A stretch of DNA of 64,000 bases from Meghimatium bilineatum (GCA_034231615.1 CM067322.1:53222118-53286117), one strand, 5' to 3'; counted from the stretch's first letter, positions 44,600 through 56,663 are shown. Translations and numbers: made by a program. The notes: generated by a model from the letters alone, not told the origin.

Positions 44600-47500
44600 A
44601 TAACATCCAATTAAACATGATCATTTTTGACATCAACAAGCATCTCATTACACTTGGAGACTTCAACATCCACTCCCAAAGCTGTGAATACAAACATTTA
44701 CACACAAGATAGAAAGGCGGAAAGATGAAAGCGACCTAATCTTCCTCAATAATACAAAGGATCCGTCAACTTTCTACTCAAGAAGATGGACATAGAACAT
44801 CCACCTGGAGTTTTGCACCCTCGAACTGGCTGGAATAGTGGAAATAACAATGAGTGAACAACTGAGTGGCAGTGATCTTTGTCTAGGCATCACACACGTG
44901 AAGAAGCCAAAAATTACAAGACCAACTAAGCCAAGATGGAATTACAAGAAAGCAAACTGGCATATCTATAAACATAAAGCAAACCTACTCACACACGACA
45001 TACATGTAGCAGGCAGAGATATTAACACAATTGTCAAAGAATTTAATAAAGATGTACTTCAACAGCTAAGGAGACAATAAAAAGAGGAGAGATGAAAAAT
45101 TATAACTATATTGGACCAACACTCTAAAAAAAAACTAAAGAAAAAACTTGCTGAAGTTAGTAATATGACAAAAACTGAACCATCCCATCAGAAGCTCATC
45201 ACTATACAAAAGACCAAAGCAAAGTTTACTAAATAAAAGATGAAGGCACAGGCAAGAAGATGAAGGTATAAAAAATAAACTGAAAACAATAAGGTAAAAA
45301 CTGTGAAACTAACCAAACAAATAAATGATGATAGCAACTCTCAGCGAAGGACGCAGGTAAACTCTACACTGACATGCAATCAGCAGAAATGCTTGCAGAA
45401 TCCTATAGAACAGAAAATGTCATTACAATAAGTGCATGCAAACAACGAAACATTCGTCAAAAATAAACAATGGTAAACAACACAAACTGTTCAGATATCA
45501 TGTCTAAACCATGATATATGTAAGGATATATGTAAATTATATGTAAGAAAACTAAAAGATAGAAAATGACTACAACCGGATACCAAGGAAAGAGCCTAGG
45601 ACATGCAGCAATGTATAAATTACTACAGATGTAAAACTACAGTTGGGGTACAGATGTTGGTTGTATCAGTCTTAAAGAGAAGAATTCATGTGTCCTATCA
45701 CAAAGAAAGTCAAGGAGAAGTCTGAAAGCCACAAACCAATAAGCCTAACTTGTGTCGCAAGACACTGGAAAGGATGGTCAACAGAAGATTGGAATGGCAC
45801 CTAGAATCAGAGAAACTAGTGGTACTAGAACAAGATGGATTTAGATAGGGCAACAGCACATAACACCAAATAACATTCTTATTCAAGATAATTGAAGACG
45901 ATTTTCAAGAGAAAAAAACCGTTTTAACTACATGGATGGATCTCCAAAAAGCTCTTGACACGGTCTGGAAAGACAGACTGATATCAAATCTGTAAAGAAG
46001 CTGAATGAGGGGTAACATGTGGATATAATACTTTATTAGAAATGGAAAGCAAGATTCACTATGGAATGTCACAGCAGCAACAATGTTCTCCTAAATGATG
46101 AAGCTCCTCAAGACTCAGTACTGTCTCGAACTCTGTTTTTTGTGTTCATAAAAAATCTACTCTGCAAACTGCCACAAGATGTAAGAGCTACCAGGTATGC
46201 TGATTGCTTATTTGTGTTTTGGGTAGAAGAACATCAACAGATCGCCAATATGAAAATACAAATGGTAGCAGACAACATTGCAGCATGGGCAGAGAATTGA
46301 ATGGTAAAGATAAAGGCTGAAACGTCATCAACAACACTCTTCACACTCTCAAATAGAGACAAAGCTGAAGAGATACAACTTGGAAATTCATGCATCGAAA
46401 GAGAAGAGGAGCCGGTGTACCTTCCCACCACACTAGATAAAGGATTTATCTCAGATTCAGAAAGTACAGACAAAGGCGAAAAATAAACTTGTTATCCTGA
46501 GGAAATAGACAGGAACAAGCTGGGGGGGGGGGCATTGCGGCAACCTTAAAGACGGTATATACTTATAAGACCCGCACTAGAATACGAATCAACAGATGAA
46601 GAGGCCGATTCTCGAATGCAGATCAAAAGCATGAACTTGAAAGGACAATTCCCATCCACAAGCTCTGTCGAGGTACAAAATCAATCACTTCTCCTTAACA
46701 CAGGTGAAATACAGACATTTCCCATTAATGAAATGGAAAAAGCAATTGCAGGCATCACACCCTTACTATACACCTATACACAATGACCATTTTCCGTGCA
46801 GAAATGTAAAAGAGCATGCCTGTACACCCAATAAAGACCAGCATCGGAGACCTAGTCAGTGGAAGACTGAAGAGAAGCTACACAGGGAATACAAGAATGA
46901 ATTGCCAGACATAAGAAAAGAAATAACAAAACTACCTTTCTCAGTTCTGTGGGAATATTTTCAAAATCTCACTGTAAGAACCACCATAACAAACACACTA
47001 TGATTGAACTCAATACACTCCACACTCAAAAAACAATAGCATGCAACATTAGTGAAGATATTGACCCCACAGAAGGGTAGATACAAGTATACTTTGATGG
47101 ATCAGCAACAAGAGCATTGAAGAACGGAGGTGCTGGAGTGTACATAAGTGTACATCCAGAAAAAGAAATAGGATCCAATGTTCACCAACCGGAATCTTCT
47201 GCTCCAACTATTCTGCGAAAGTGCAGGGCCTAAGCATTGCTACAGAAATAATTAAAAACACAACAAACCAATGTCAACAGGTGTTCTTTCTTACTGATAC
47301 AATATCTGTCCTACAAGTCCTTGGCATATATGTTAGCAAAAAATGGAGCACCACAGAAACAAAATGACCAATATTTACATACCAGGAACAGATGACTCTC
47401 ATCAAAGCGATTAGGAAATTCGACCACTAAAAGACAGATACCACTATTTTGACAGAACTGAGCATGTTATCATCGTCCGCATCAGGACAGGACACAACAG

Positions 47501-47680
47501 ATTAAACAGCTAATTAAATAAACCAATCTTGGTTCCAATACCTCTATGGACATTTGTGCAGGGAGCGCAGACAGAGGAACATATCAATCACAACTGAATT
47601 ACCCTAAACAAGTTAAGGGTCCACAGAGACGGATATCCACAGAAAGGTGTTTGTATGCATTGAAGAGCTTTCATATACAC
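44600..47680 (+). mobile_element. I/jockey-like LINE, near full-length relic
   Basis: Parts in order on the plus strand, with many frameshifts. Endonuclease end: HLITLGDFNIHSQS (about 44641) and SFAPSNWLE (44810). Reverse transcriptase: SHKPISLTC (45725), LERMVNRRLEWHLESEKLVV (45768), TTWMDLQKALDTVWKDRL (45928), RYADCLFVFW (46196), where YADD has become YADC, losing a catalytic aspartate. Thumb: MVADNIAAWAEN and EEEPVYLPTTLDK (46263-46440). RNase H: YFDGSATRALKNGGAGVYI (about 47090), FFLTDTISVLQVL (47287). C-terminal: VRIRTGHNRLNS (47478). Domain order EN-RT-RNH places it in the I/jockey group. Its 3' end was hit by a SINE A at 47714. Confidence 0.88.
45457..45641 (+). repeat. 185-bp duplicated segment, copy 2
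   Basis: Partner of 43043-43217. In the LINE it falls where the 'KKSPGPDG' start of the palm would be expected, and no such motif is readable, so it may be an insertion. Confidence 0.85.
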
Positions 47681-47713
47681 CAGCGTTTATTTAAAAAAAC
47701 CGAACTTACTGTA

Positions 47714-48010
47714 GTAAAAGAAAGAAAAGTAACCCATAGCATTTATTAATGCCGTAGGTGTGTGAGATGTTAGCGATCTCACATTTCACAAGCTCTGCAA
47801 ATGAGGGCGGTAGCCATCTCCTCTCCCTCGCAGTCTTTACTTCCCGGATTAATCCGGTACCCATTTAAGGCTGGGTCGACCTGGGAACCGTTGCGATCTG
47901 AAAACATTTCCGCCTCAGCTGGGAAATGAATGAACCCAGGACCACTCATATGCGAAGCCAGTGCTCTAACCACTGCGCTAACGCGGCTCCCACTGCATGT
48001 ATATGTATAT
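47714..48010 (-). mobile_element. SINE A with target duplication and 20-bp 5' extension
   Basis: The minus-strand head GGGAGCCGCGTTAGCGCAGT ends near 47990; tail TTACTTTTCTTTCTTTTAC. The flanking 12-bp repeat GAACTTACTGTA is at 47702-47713 and 48011-48022, leaving about 20 extra bases (47991-48010) between head and duplication. A 4-bp insertion (GAAT) lies beside the B box. Inserted in the 3' end of the I/jockey-like LINE. Confidence 0.93.
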
Positions 48011-48022
48011 GAACTTACTGTA

Positions 48023-48644
48023 TAGACATGTTAAACTTCGAACGAGAAGAAGGAGTAACATGCTAAATCAGCAAACGTACGCGATAACACAAATATTAGT
48101 GAACAAATTCAAATCCTAGGTTATCTATTTTCGTCATACATTTGGGAGGTCGTAGTAAATGCATTACCGCTGCCTCCGCTTCTTCTGATGTGTTAAAAGC
48201 TCTTATATAGCCAATTTGGACTACTTGTCCATGGTTGAAAAGGGCTTAACTCGCCATAAGAGGGACATTTCACTAAACCACAAACCAAATGTTTCTTTCA
48301 GAGATCAATACCTACTCAAATACATGCACATACTTCATCTATAATTGAACACAAAGAAATCGTTATCTTAATATACGACAAAGCGCCTTCCACCTAATCA
48401 GACACAGCGTTATTCATCTTGGCTGATACGGTTTTTCATGAACTTGTGAGACATAGTATATGCAAAGTTACTAAGAAATGCATCGATCGGCCAAGATGAA
48501 TGACGTGTATCTAATTACTTGGAATAATCTAAATTTAGAGAAGTACTGGAAAGAAACGATGCCACATACCTTTCTACAGGAAGTGGTTGTGACCGGACTA
48601 TCATATCTGCCACATCCTCTATTTTAGATATTAAAATGCTATGT
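48023..48644. other. Unassigned stretch
   Basis: Nothing recognised. Confidence 0.45.
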
Positions 48645-48880
48645 GTCATGTGACGTATTCCTTCCAGAACGTTGTCTTCCCAATGAACTCTATGAACCTC
48701 TCTCTGTCTTGGGCGATGTGGCTTGCATTTTCTAGCGATGTATTCATATTATCTTTAATGTCTTCAGCCAATCGTCTTCTTGGTCTGCCCCTTCTCCTCT
48801 CCCAGGTACTCTTCCCTTCATTATTTGTCTTTCTAAACAGTTATGTCTCTTTAAAATGCTATGATATAACCTAATTAGAC
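48645..48880 (-). mobile_element. LINE reverse transcriptase 3' tail
   Basis: Minus strand: RGRPRRRLAEDIKDNMNTSL, ENASHIAQDRERFIEFIGKT, TFWKEYVT (one frameshift). Same lineage as 31420-31800. Confidence 0.82.
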
Positions 48881-49689
48881 AAACGACTACGGTTGAAAGC
48901 AGAGCAGTGTACCTCATCTTAATAGGTACTTATTTATTTAACTAACCAACGATGCCAGGCTACTCAATAAAAAAATTAATTTTTATCGCAATATAAATAC
49001 AGAAAAGTCACTTTTCTGCTGTGACTACCAGGTAAAAACAAGATAACTTGCATGATTGTTAACACCGAATAGGAAATTGCCTACAGTAAGTATATACGTA
49101 CACGCGCACGTGATAAGCATTATTTAAAATTGAAAGATAAAATTTGTAATATTCCACCCAAGTATGTGAAGTGTTTTCTTCTCCTTTCTTTAGAATATAT
49201 TTTAGTTCAACTTTGACATCTATGTTGTATCTCATGTGATTCACACTGTTCATTAGTCATGTGATCTTCAAGTCGCTGTCAATATTGATGTACGGAACTG
49301 ATGCTTATGTGATGTAGTTATAAGGGAGGAGTGAGGAAAATACGGGTCTTACATAACATATATCCAGCCAAGCAGGCCCGTATAAAAGGGAAGAGGATGG
49401 TTACACAGCACCCCCTCTCTAGGAAATCAAAACATGCTTTTAGTACTAGTAACATAGCCAGAAGGTGGATAGCCTCCCCATTTAAACGATTCTCTGCAAG
49501 TAGGTCGCCAAAACTCTAATGAAAAGAGGAATGTGCAATGAAATTGGGCGTACGCCTTTCATTACAGTAAAATCCCCTTTACTGAAGTATCTACGGCGCT
49601 GCCGCTAAACCATTATTTCTGAATGACCAGAATGATCTACAGGTGCTATGATCACTTGACCATTTGCTCAGATAACATTACGTGGAATT
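48881..49689. other. Unassigned stretch
   Basis: 49331-49519 is a 62-codon frame with no recognised domain. Confidence 0.4.
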
Positions 49690-50085
49690 AAGGGATTTAA
49701 TACATGGAAAGCGTTTGGCACCCAAACCATAAGTAAAACATTCAATCAGGCTCGCTTACCGAAACAGATTGCTCACCGGGGATTATAAGTATCAAGGAAT
49801 TTGCTTATGTGTAGTCATTGATGCACTGGAAACCCAAACAGGCTGCCAACCTGGGGTTATAAGTATCAAGAGATTTGCTAATGAGACTGTTTAATCGAAT
49901 TTTTAAAGTGATAATAGGATTTGACTGAGGTACTGTCGAACCAAACACGTTGCCTACCTAAAGTCATCAGTATTAAGGTATTTTCTAAAGTATAGTCATT
50001 GAGGTGCTGCCGACCCAAGCAAGTTGACCACCTGGGGTTATAAGTATCAAAGTATTTGCTATAGCGTAGTCACTGAGGTAGTACC
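49690..50085. repeat. ~85-bp degenerate tandem repeat, 4-5 units
   Basis: CTGGGGTTATAAGTATCAAG, ATTTGCTAATG and TGAGGTGCTG...CCCAAACAGGTTGCC recur with substantial divergence. Confidence 0.85.
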
Positions 50086-50374
50086 CCCTCCCCCTCTTTA
50101 GCGAGTCTCATAAAAAAGATCTGACACGCGAAAACATACGAATGACTTTTCTTTTCTTTAGGTAACCTTCCCTCCCCACCACCCACTTAGGGCGAACGTA
50201 TCACTTAACACTATTTCAGTTATTAATTTCTGTAGCTATGACTTTTGCCAATATAAGTTATGTCAATAGAATACCTACCAGGAGAATCAAAACAAGCCTT
50301 TTTTAAAGTGATGTTATCGATTATTTCGGTGATTTTGTTGGTAGTCGAAATTAGTCGACATAAGTTATAATCAT

Positions 50375-50577
50375 AAAAAGTAAAGTAACACATAGCATTT
50401 ATTAAGGCCGTAGGGGTGTGAGATGTTAGCGATCTCACATTTCAGAGGCTCTGCAAGTGAGGGCGGTAGCCGTCTCCTCTCCGTTGCGGAGAGAAATGAG
50501 GTATAGTTACAAAGAAATGAACCCATGACCACTCACATGCGAAGCCGGTTCGCTAACCACTGCGCTAACGCGGCTCC
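50375..50577 (-). mobile_element. SINE A with internal replacement
   Basis: Tail and body (50375-50485) and tRNA-like head (50510-50577) are present; the GTACCGGATTAATC to TTTCCGCCTC section is missing and replaced by about 25 unrelated bases (GAAATGAGGTATAGTTACAA). Confidence 0.88.
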
Positions 50578-50609
50578 ATAATAATTATATTTATATACTC
50601 CACTATAAT

Positions 50610-50690
50610 TATAATCATAGTGACCAGTGAATTCCGTTGGAATAATCAAATTAATCACTAAGTAGGCTGGATTTCTTTTTAGCCAACGGG
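50610..50690. repeat. Low-copy repeat shared with 32305-32410
   Basis: TATAATCATAGTGACCAGTG and AATAATCAAATTAATCACTA match the other locus. Confidence 0.6.
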
Positions 50691-50819
50691 TCATCTATTG
50701 ACGAAACTTGCGCCGTAGTATTGGGGCTTTTAAAACAACCTAATAGTCCGAACTCGCGAAAACGTGGTCATTGTTCCATCTTAGGAAGTTGCTCTGATGC
50801 ATGCAATTATGGTAAGGAT

Positions 50820-51030
50820 ACTTCGTCTACTTCTGCGTCGTTCTCAAACACTTGCAATGTAACAGAATATAGTCCAGAGAACGAAACGCTCAATATCATG
50901 GTTTACAGCTGCGATAGAACAGCTATCTCTCTCCCAACCCAAACTTCTTCAGTTGCCTCTTACGACAAGCATGGCAGGTAACGGTATCGTTATTCTTTGC
51001 TCCTGCTTTTGGTCTTCGATAACACACATG
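50820..51030 (-). mobile_element. SINE D, diverged copy
   Basis: Retains GAACGACGCAGAAGTAGACG at the tail and GCTTGTCGTAAGAGGCAACT. Middle shortened. Lies 40 bp from the next D copy in the same orientation. Confidence 0.82.
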
Positions 51031-51070
51031 CCAGACAATTTAACTGAAACATAATTTTTACCTAACATTC

Positions 51071-51352
51071 TTCTTCTTCTTCTTCTGCGTTCGTTCTCAA
51101 ACTCCTGCAGATAAGCAGGATGTAGTCCGGAGAACGGAATGCGTTGTGTCATGGTTTACAGCATTGCTGCGATATCTGCGCGTTTCGGCCTGACACATCC
51201 GACTTCAGCATGGCTTTGGGTCACTGACCCTACATGGGATGGGACAGCCAACTCCATCGCATAACCTACTTAGTCGCCTTTCACGACATGCACGGAAGGT
51301 AAACAGTGTTGCTATTCTTTGCTCCCCTTTTTGACCCCGGCAACACACGGGC
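51071..51352 (-). mobile_element. SINE D, full length with perfect target duplication
   Basis: Minus strand from GCCCGTGTGTTGCCGGGG to GAACGCAGAAGAAGAAGAA. Flanked by TACCTAACATTC at 51059-51070 and 51353-51364. Confidence 0.95.
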
Positions 51353-51370
51353 TACCTAACATTCAATAAT

Positions 51371-52080
51371 ATATAATACAAGCAATCTCTTGTACACGAT
51401 ATGCATCAGTTATAAATATATCAGCATGTATTTAGCGCCAGCCATATGATCCAGGTAGTAAATGTACGACATTTGAACAGACGTAACTAACTACATGACA
51501 ATTAGAAATCAAATATTGCTGCGCCGTTTATAGTGTGATGTTATAGTTATTTAGTCTATTTGTTATTTTATGCAAATCCATTCCTGAAGCCTGATTTTAC
51601 ACTAAGAAATGTAGGTTCCCTTTTGTTATGTTATTTGTGCATCGGCATGCTAAATCCGATTTCATTTGTTTTGGCTTCTTCCACCTCTTGTTGATCATGA
51701 CCTTCCAACAATGCATCGTTTGTTTTTTATTTGAGCAAACTCCACTAGGAAAGATATCTTAGCAGAAGCAAGTATTTCCTACTCTGGTTTATCTAAAATA
51801 GTTCTCCCTTCATGAAATGATCGGTTAGCGCTGATATACGTTTCTGTCAACAATCTTCGTCTGGATTTACTATTTTAGTGTCACTAGATGATTTCCTTCA
51901 AGCCAGTAGTTAGGTGAGCATATATTGGGAAATCCGAGTACAATAAAGTTAATTCTCTACGCTTTTTCTTTCCTTTTTCTTTCTTTGTAATTATACCTCA
52001 ACATCTAGGAAATTAGAAGAACATTTAATACTAGAAAGCAAGAACTAGAGATAATCCCTCTTCTATGCCCCTCACCAGAT
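51371..52080. other. Unassigned stretch
   Basis: Nothing recognised. Confidence 0.45.
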
Positions 52081-52260
52081 CTTTTGAACTTATATTGTAT
52101 ATGATATATTATATTACATTATTATGTAATGTTGTAATGTTATACAATATGTTATGTTTTGTTATATTACATTGTACTATATTATTATGTGATGTGGTAA
52201 TGTTAGATATCTTATGCTATGTTGTTATGCTATGTTATATAATATTCTTATTCACAGTTG
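52081..52260. repeat. TATGTTATG-type low-complexity tract
   Basis: Irregular TTATGTAATGTTGTAATGTT sequence; the 69-codon frame over it is not a gene. Confidence 0.75.
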
Positions 52261-53369
52261 TGAAACATTGTTAAACTACATGTTCCAGAAGAGACTATTA
52301 AATAACATTCACATGCTTTGACTACAGAAAACGTTTCTAATTTTACTCCTGTTTGAAATGATTTACAACCTCACCACGTATTTGTACATTGTGGGAACTT
52401 GAAATATCATAATAAAACAAACACAATAAATATAAAAATAACTATTAAATTGAGAAATAAAAGACACTCCAGAAGGAAGGACTAGAAAGAAAATGTGCCA
52501 TGGGGAATAGAGAAAGACCCAGTTGGAGATAGAGAATTAATTTTCACAACAACATAGTTTCTGTACTGTTTCCTTGTCCACTGTTATGTTTTTGTTAGCC
52601 TTTCAGCATCAATGTATTGTAACATGGCAAGAATTTATCCGTTTCCGGTCTCTCACAATATGGGAGATCTAACGTTCATGGATTTTGTAAGAAACGAATG
52701 TATTCTAGAAGTAAACTTAGCAAATTGTGGCAAGTAGGGCCAAGTTCGTCCTTTGGCTTCTTTCTTTATTAAATATCTCACATGGTTAAATCACCGGAAA
52801 GATTGGAAAATTAATTCGACGATTTGTTTTAGGAACCATGGAATTATATGTCTTATTTGAGTATAGAAAGACAACTAAGAACACCGTTGTGTTTTGGTTT
52901 CAGAAGTACGTTTTTTGAAAGGTCATGCTTTCGTTACATTCCTTATCGATCGCTGTGTCCAGATTCAGCTGTCCATCATTAACCAATTTCAATACATTTC
53001 CATTATCCATCGTCTAATCACTGACTACATGTGCCGTTGCTGTATGATGTTTGCTATATCATTGCCCACTAGCGTAATTTTGTCCAGCACAGTAGACCCA
53101 CGTGATGTTCTAAGATTGGAAAAACTTATAAATAACATCTATTCATTGCGACACTGCTCATTCTAAATTTTCGGAGCGCGGACTGTCAGACACAATTACT
53201 GCAATATAAAATGAAGTCCAAGGGTTGCCTTAGGCCTCGACCTTCATCCTCTGCTTGAAGTAATTGTCATGCACGAACCTATCGTCTGCGATGGTCAATT
53301 GTTGTAAAATCCCAGCTAGATTTATCACTATGACGGGGGCTGTGGCCGCAATATCAGATATGCCACAGT
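52261..53369. other. Unassigned; one 90-codon frame
   Basis: The frame at 52894-53166 is preceded by TTTTGGTTTCAG, which could be a splice acceptor, but its translation (for example PTSVILSSTVDPRDVLRLEK) matches no family I know. May be part of the LINE that follows. Not called as a gene. Confidence 0.3.
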
Positions 53370-54245
53370 TACGTCATCAGAAGCCTTAAAGGTGACACTG
53401 AATATAGTATCACTATCCTTAAGAAGAAAGAAACTGAGACTAAATTACTGTTCCAAAAATAGTAGCAAACAGTACCCGCCCAGCTCATGAAACATTCAAT
53501 TATGACTGAATCCCAGGCAAGGTTCAACAGGATGAATACAATACAAACTCCCTACAGGATGTGGGACTTCAGAGGATCTTAGAAATATTCAAACAGGCCT
53601 CATTTCATGCCAAAAACAACATAACCCAGTAACCCCACCCTGGGAATCACCCTAGATATAAATACCATCATTCTGATTTATAAAAGGAAAGCAATTCAGA
53701 TACTAATTTGAACATAAAGCCACCAAACATATCGACATAAATACACAATAGAACATAAATGTATACACTGATAGATATAAAGAGCAGGTATGACCTACAG
53801 GAACCGGAATTGCAATACCTGAATGGCGCAACAGGGATACAGCATTCCACACAACACATCAATATACACTGCCGAATTCATAGAAATACTCAAAGCGCAA
53901 TAAATAGTGTCAGAAAAACACTTAAACAGATAAGATTACTGACTGACTCACTTGTAACAGTACAAGCACTACAGAACAAACGCAACAATCAATGACCAGA
54001 TATTATAGAATAAATACTACAATACACCACACTGGTAGTAGGATGAAGATAATATGGATCACGTCGGTATAGCAGAAAACGAAGTGGCAGATAATGAGGC
54101 AAAATCTGAGAGGACCAGTGGAATCGAAATCAACGTAAGACTAGGAACAAGTGAAATCGAAAGAGAAGATAGTAAATAAGGAGTGAACATAATCATGGAA
54201 CAAAAGAAGACATGCCCATATGATGACGGTCGCAAAAAGTTGTAG
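53370..54245 (+). mobile_element. I/jockey-like LINE 3' part with RNase H
   Basis: Plus strand: SLSLRRKKLRLNYCSKNSS (RT-RNH linker), PELQYLNGATGIQHSTQHIN, then NTQSAINSVRKTLKQIRLLT, DSLVTVQALQNKRNNQ (RNase H 'SDSLS.L.AL'), and IWITS with VGIAENEVADNEAKS (the 'WIPSHVGI.GNE.AD..AK' end). An unbroken 78-codon run covers 53759-53995. Domain order and spacing match RNase H of I-type LINEs. It ends where an RTE-like element ends in the opposite orientation. Confidence 0.83.
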
Positions 54246-54261
54246 ACTTGCTTTATATCAT

Positions 54262-55065
54262 TCAATCAATAAACCCATAACCCTTCAGGGTCGTAGGGGT
54301 ACCACATTGGATGCTTCAGCACACAGAGTCCTCCAGCGAATTCTATCCTCAGCGATGCGGTTGAGTGTGGAAATATCTTGCCCTGTCCATTCCTTGATGT
54401 TGTCTGTCCATGTCTTTATTTGTCCTCCTCTGCTTCTTCCACCTTCGACAGTTCCCTGTAGTATTGTTTTTGACAAGGAGTCGTGCCTGCATACATGTCC
54501 GAACCATGCTAGTTTTCGTCGTTTCACTATTGAAAGCAATGGCTCCTGAACACCTGCACACATCTCTACTTTATTTCTTACGTACACATTGGTCTTATGT
54601 TCCCTATAGGAAATTCGTAGAATTCTTCTATAGCATTAGTACTCGAAAGCCTGTAATCTTCTCTCCATGTCCGCAGTGAGTGTCCAACTCTCGCAACCAT
54701 ACAACACAACAGAAAGCACCAGTGACTTATACAGTTTGATTTTCACTCCAACACTGATGTTGCTTTTCCAAATCACAGTTAAAGCCATCTCCAGCTTTAT
54801 TTTTAGGTATGCTTTATATTTACCATCGCTGCATATACTGGATCCGAGGTATTTGAAGGTATTCACCTCCTCAAGCTTATGTCCATTCATCATGATATTA
54901 GTCTGGTTTTCTGTGTCTCTGCTGTTTACCAAGATTTTGCACTAATCTGTATTGATTTCCATTCCGTAGTTGCTGGTAACTTTTTCCAACTTTGATGTTA
55001 ATTCTTGCAATGAATATTCTGACCCAGCTATAAGATCAATATCATCAGCAAAACACAAGTTTTTA
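54262..55065 (-). mobile_element. RTE-like LINE reverse transcriptase, 3' part
   Basis: Minus-strand copy of the element at 30140-31240 from just after FADD through the C-terminus and 3' end (GGGTTATGGGTTTATTGATT). Over the last 98 codons (54285-54587) only four residues differ from the other copy. It has lost about ten codons in the region after AELKIRLEMA and carries a frameshift at the YKCYRR segment. Confidence 0.92.
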
Positions 55066-55079
55066 TATGGTTGTTACTT

Positions 55080-55780
55080 AAGGTCATATTTGTTGATACT
55101 GAAGGTCCTTACACATTGCCGCAGTTTTAGTGATGCTTGTTGACATAGAAAACCGCTCGTAGGTCTTTGCCATGTTGTCATTTTGGAACTTTTACTGTAT
55201 AGTGATGAATCCCATATGATTTCTTTTCTTTCTGGTGATTTCCAAGTGTACAGATTTCACCGGTGTTGTTTGAACAGGGTGTTGGCAATTACTAAAACAT
55301 TTTTAGGCAGAATGTTAGCAGTCTTTCTCCTCTTTCATTCGGCTGCTTTAATCTAATTGGACCTTTGACTCAGCATTCTTCATATGTTCTTCCTCTATCA
55401 ATTTTCGTATTCATATCACCTATTATTAGTTTGATATCTTGTTTATTGTTTCGAGCATAAATTTGGATGATTGTGTTCTTGCGTGTTTTTCGTAACTGTC
55501 TTATACTCATGATTCGGTAATTTAGTAGGTTGTATCCTAGCATAGACATTAATGTGCCTTAGGTTAAAATAAAGCCTACTCCGCATTGTCCCTTGTTTTC
55601 TCTTCCTGGAAATGATTACATTTGTTCATGTCTGTGTTGGAAATTGCTCTTGTTCTTCCCATCTATATTCTGATATTTCGAAAATGTCTACTCTAGTTCT
55701 GTTCATCTCTTCCTGAACCATTTAAAGTTACCTTGATACATGCTTCGCACATTTCCTATTAGTGGGGAAGGACTGAGTAA
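55080..55780 (-). mobile_element. LINE endonuclease domain, RTE/BovB-like
   Basis: Minus strand: GNVRSMYQGNFK, HRHEQM, NKGQCGVGFIL, LLNYRIMSIRQLRKTRKNTI, IQIYARNNKQ, DIKLIIGDMNTKIDRGR, then PNERGERLLTFCLK and ANTLF-like residues. These are the 'N.R....GK', 'GVGFI....', 'RI..IR..GK..N.T.IQVYAP' and 'GD.NAKIG' blocks of LINE apurinic-type endonucleases. It lies just 5' of the RT fragment in the same orientation, so both may be one element with the N-terminal half of RT deleted. Confidence 0.8.
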
Positions 55781-55842
55781 CTTAAGGGCAGAGTAAATTG
55801 TGTGCTTAGCTTTCGAGCCACATGAAGAATCTGCACAGATAC

Positions 55843-56173
55843 TGTCATCTGCTGTGGGATACTAAGAGCTATGGGTTTATCGAGAATGCAATGATGTCGC
55901 CATGTGCTGTGGGATACTAACAGCTGTGGGTTTATCGAGAATGCAATGATGTCGCCATCTGCTGTGGGATACTAACAGCTGTGGGTTTATCGAGAATGCA
56001 ATTATGTCGCCATCTGCTGTGGGATACTAACAGCTATGGGTTTATCGAGAATGCAATGATGTCGCCATGTGCTGTGGGATACTAACAGCTGTGGGTTTAT
56101 CGAGAATCCAATGACGTCACCATCTGTTGTGGAATACTAACAGCTATGGGTTTATCGTGAATGCAATTACGTC
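55843..56173. repeat. 55-bp satellite, 6 units
   Basis: Unit GCCATCTGCTGTGGGATACT, AACAGCTATGGGTTTATCGA, GAATGCAATGATGTC. Confidence 0.96.
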
Positions 56174-56663
56174 GTGTGATGACCAATACACAATAACATA
56201 ATGTCTCTCATTACCTGAATACAACATTTTGTATTATCTCTCTTACTCGATTGTTATTTCATGTCACATCCATCACACCATACACAGGAACTAGTGCAGA
56301 AGAAAAATGGTTACGAAAGAACAAGTTTCTCGGTCGTTTCCCAAAAAAACGTTTTCGTTTAATTAACTACGTTTCTTCCCTGACAGGTCAAGAACGCGAA
56401 CAGAACTGCTACTGATATTCTCCCATGTCACGATGCCAGGCTATCTAGTAACTTCTTTCTTGGTCTTGCAATATCTATTTTGCTCTTCAACTTACCTGTT
56501 CCTATTTTCATAATGTGTCCTTAAAATGTGGACTATCTCTTTCTGATGCGAACAGCTCTATTTGCGAACAAACTTCCTTCAAGATATATGTTTTTTCAAG
56601 ATTTTATTATTATATTATTTTGACTATATTTATTATTATTAGTATTATCATTCGTCTCCTTCT
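56174..56663. other. Unassigned stretch
   Basis: AT-rich, with ATTATT-type simple sequence at 56600-56650. Confidence 0.5.

Noticed and set aside
52894-53166. Host exon with an upstream splice acceptor
   Set aside because: No recognised domain, no partner exon, and a LINE relic begins shortly after; TTTTGGTTTCAG alone is too weak.
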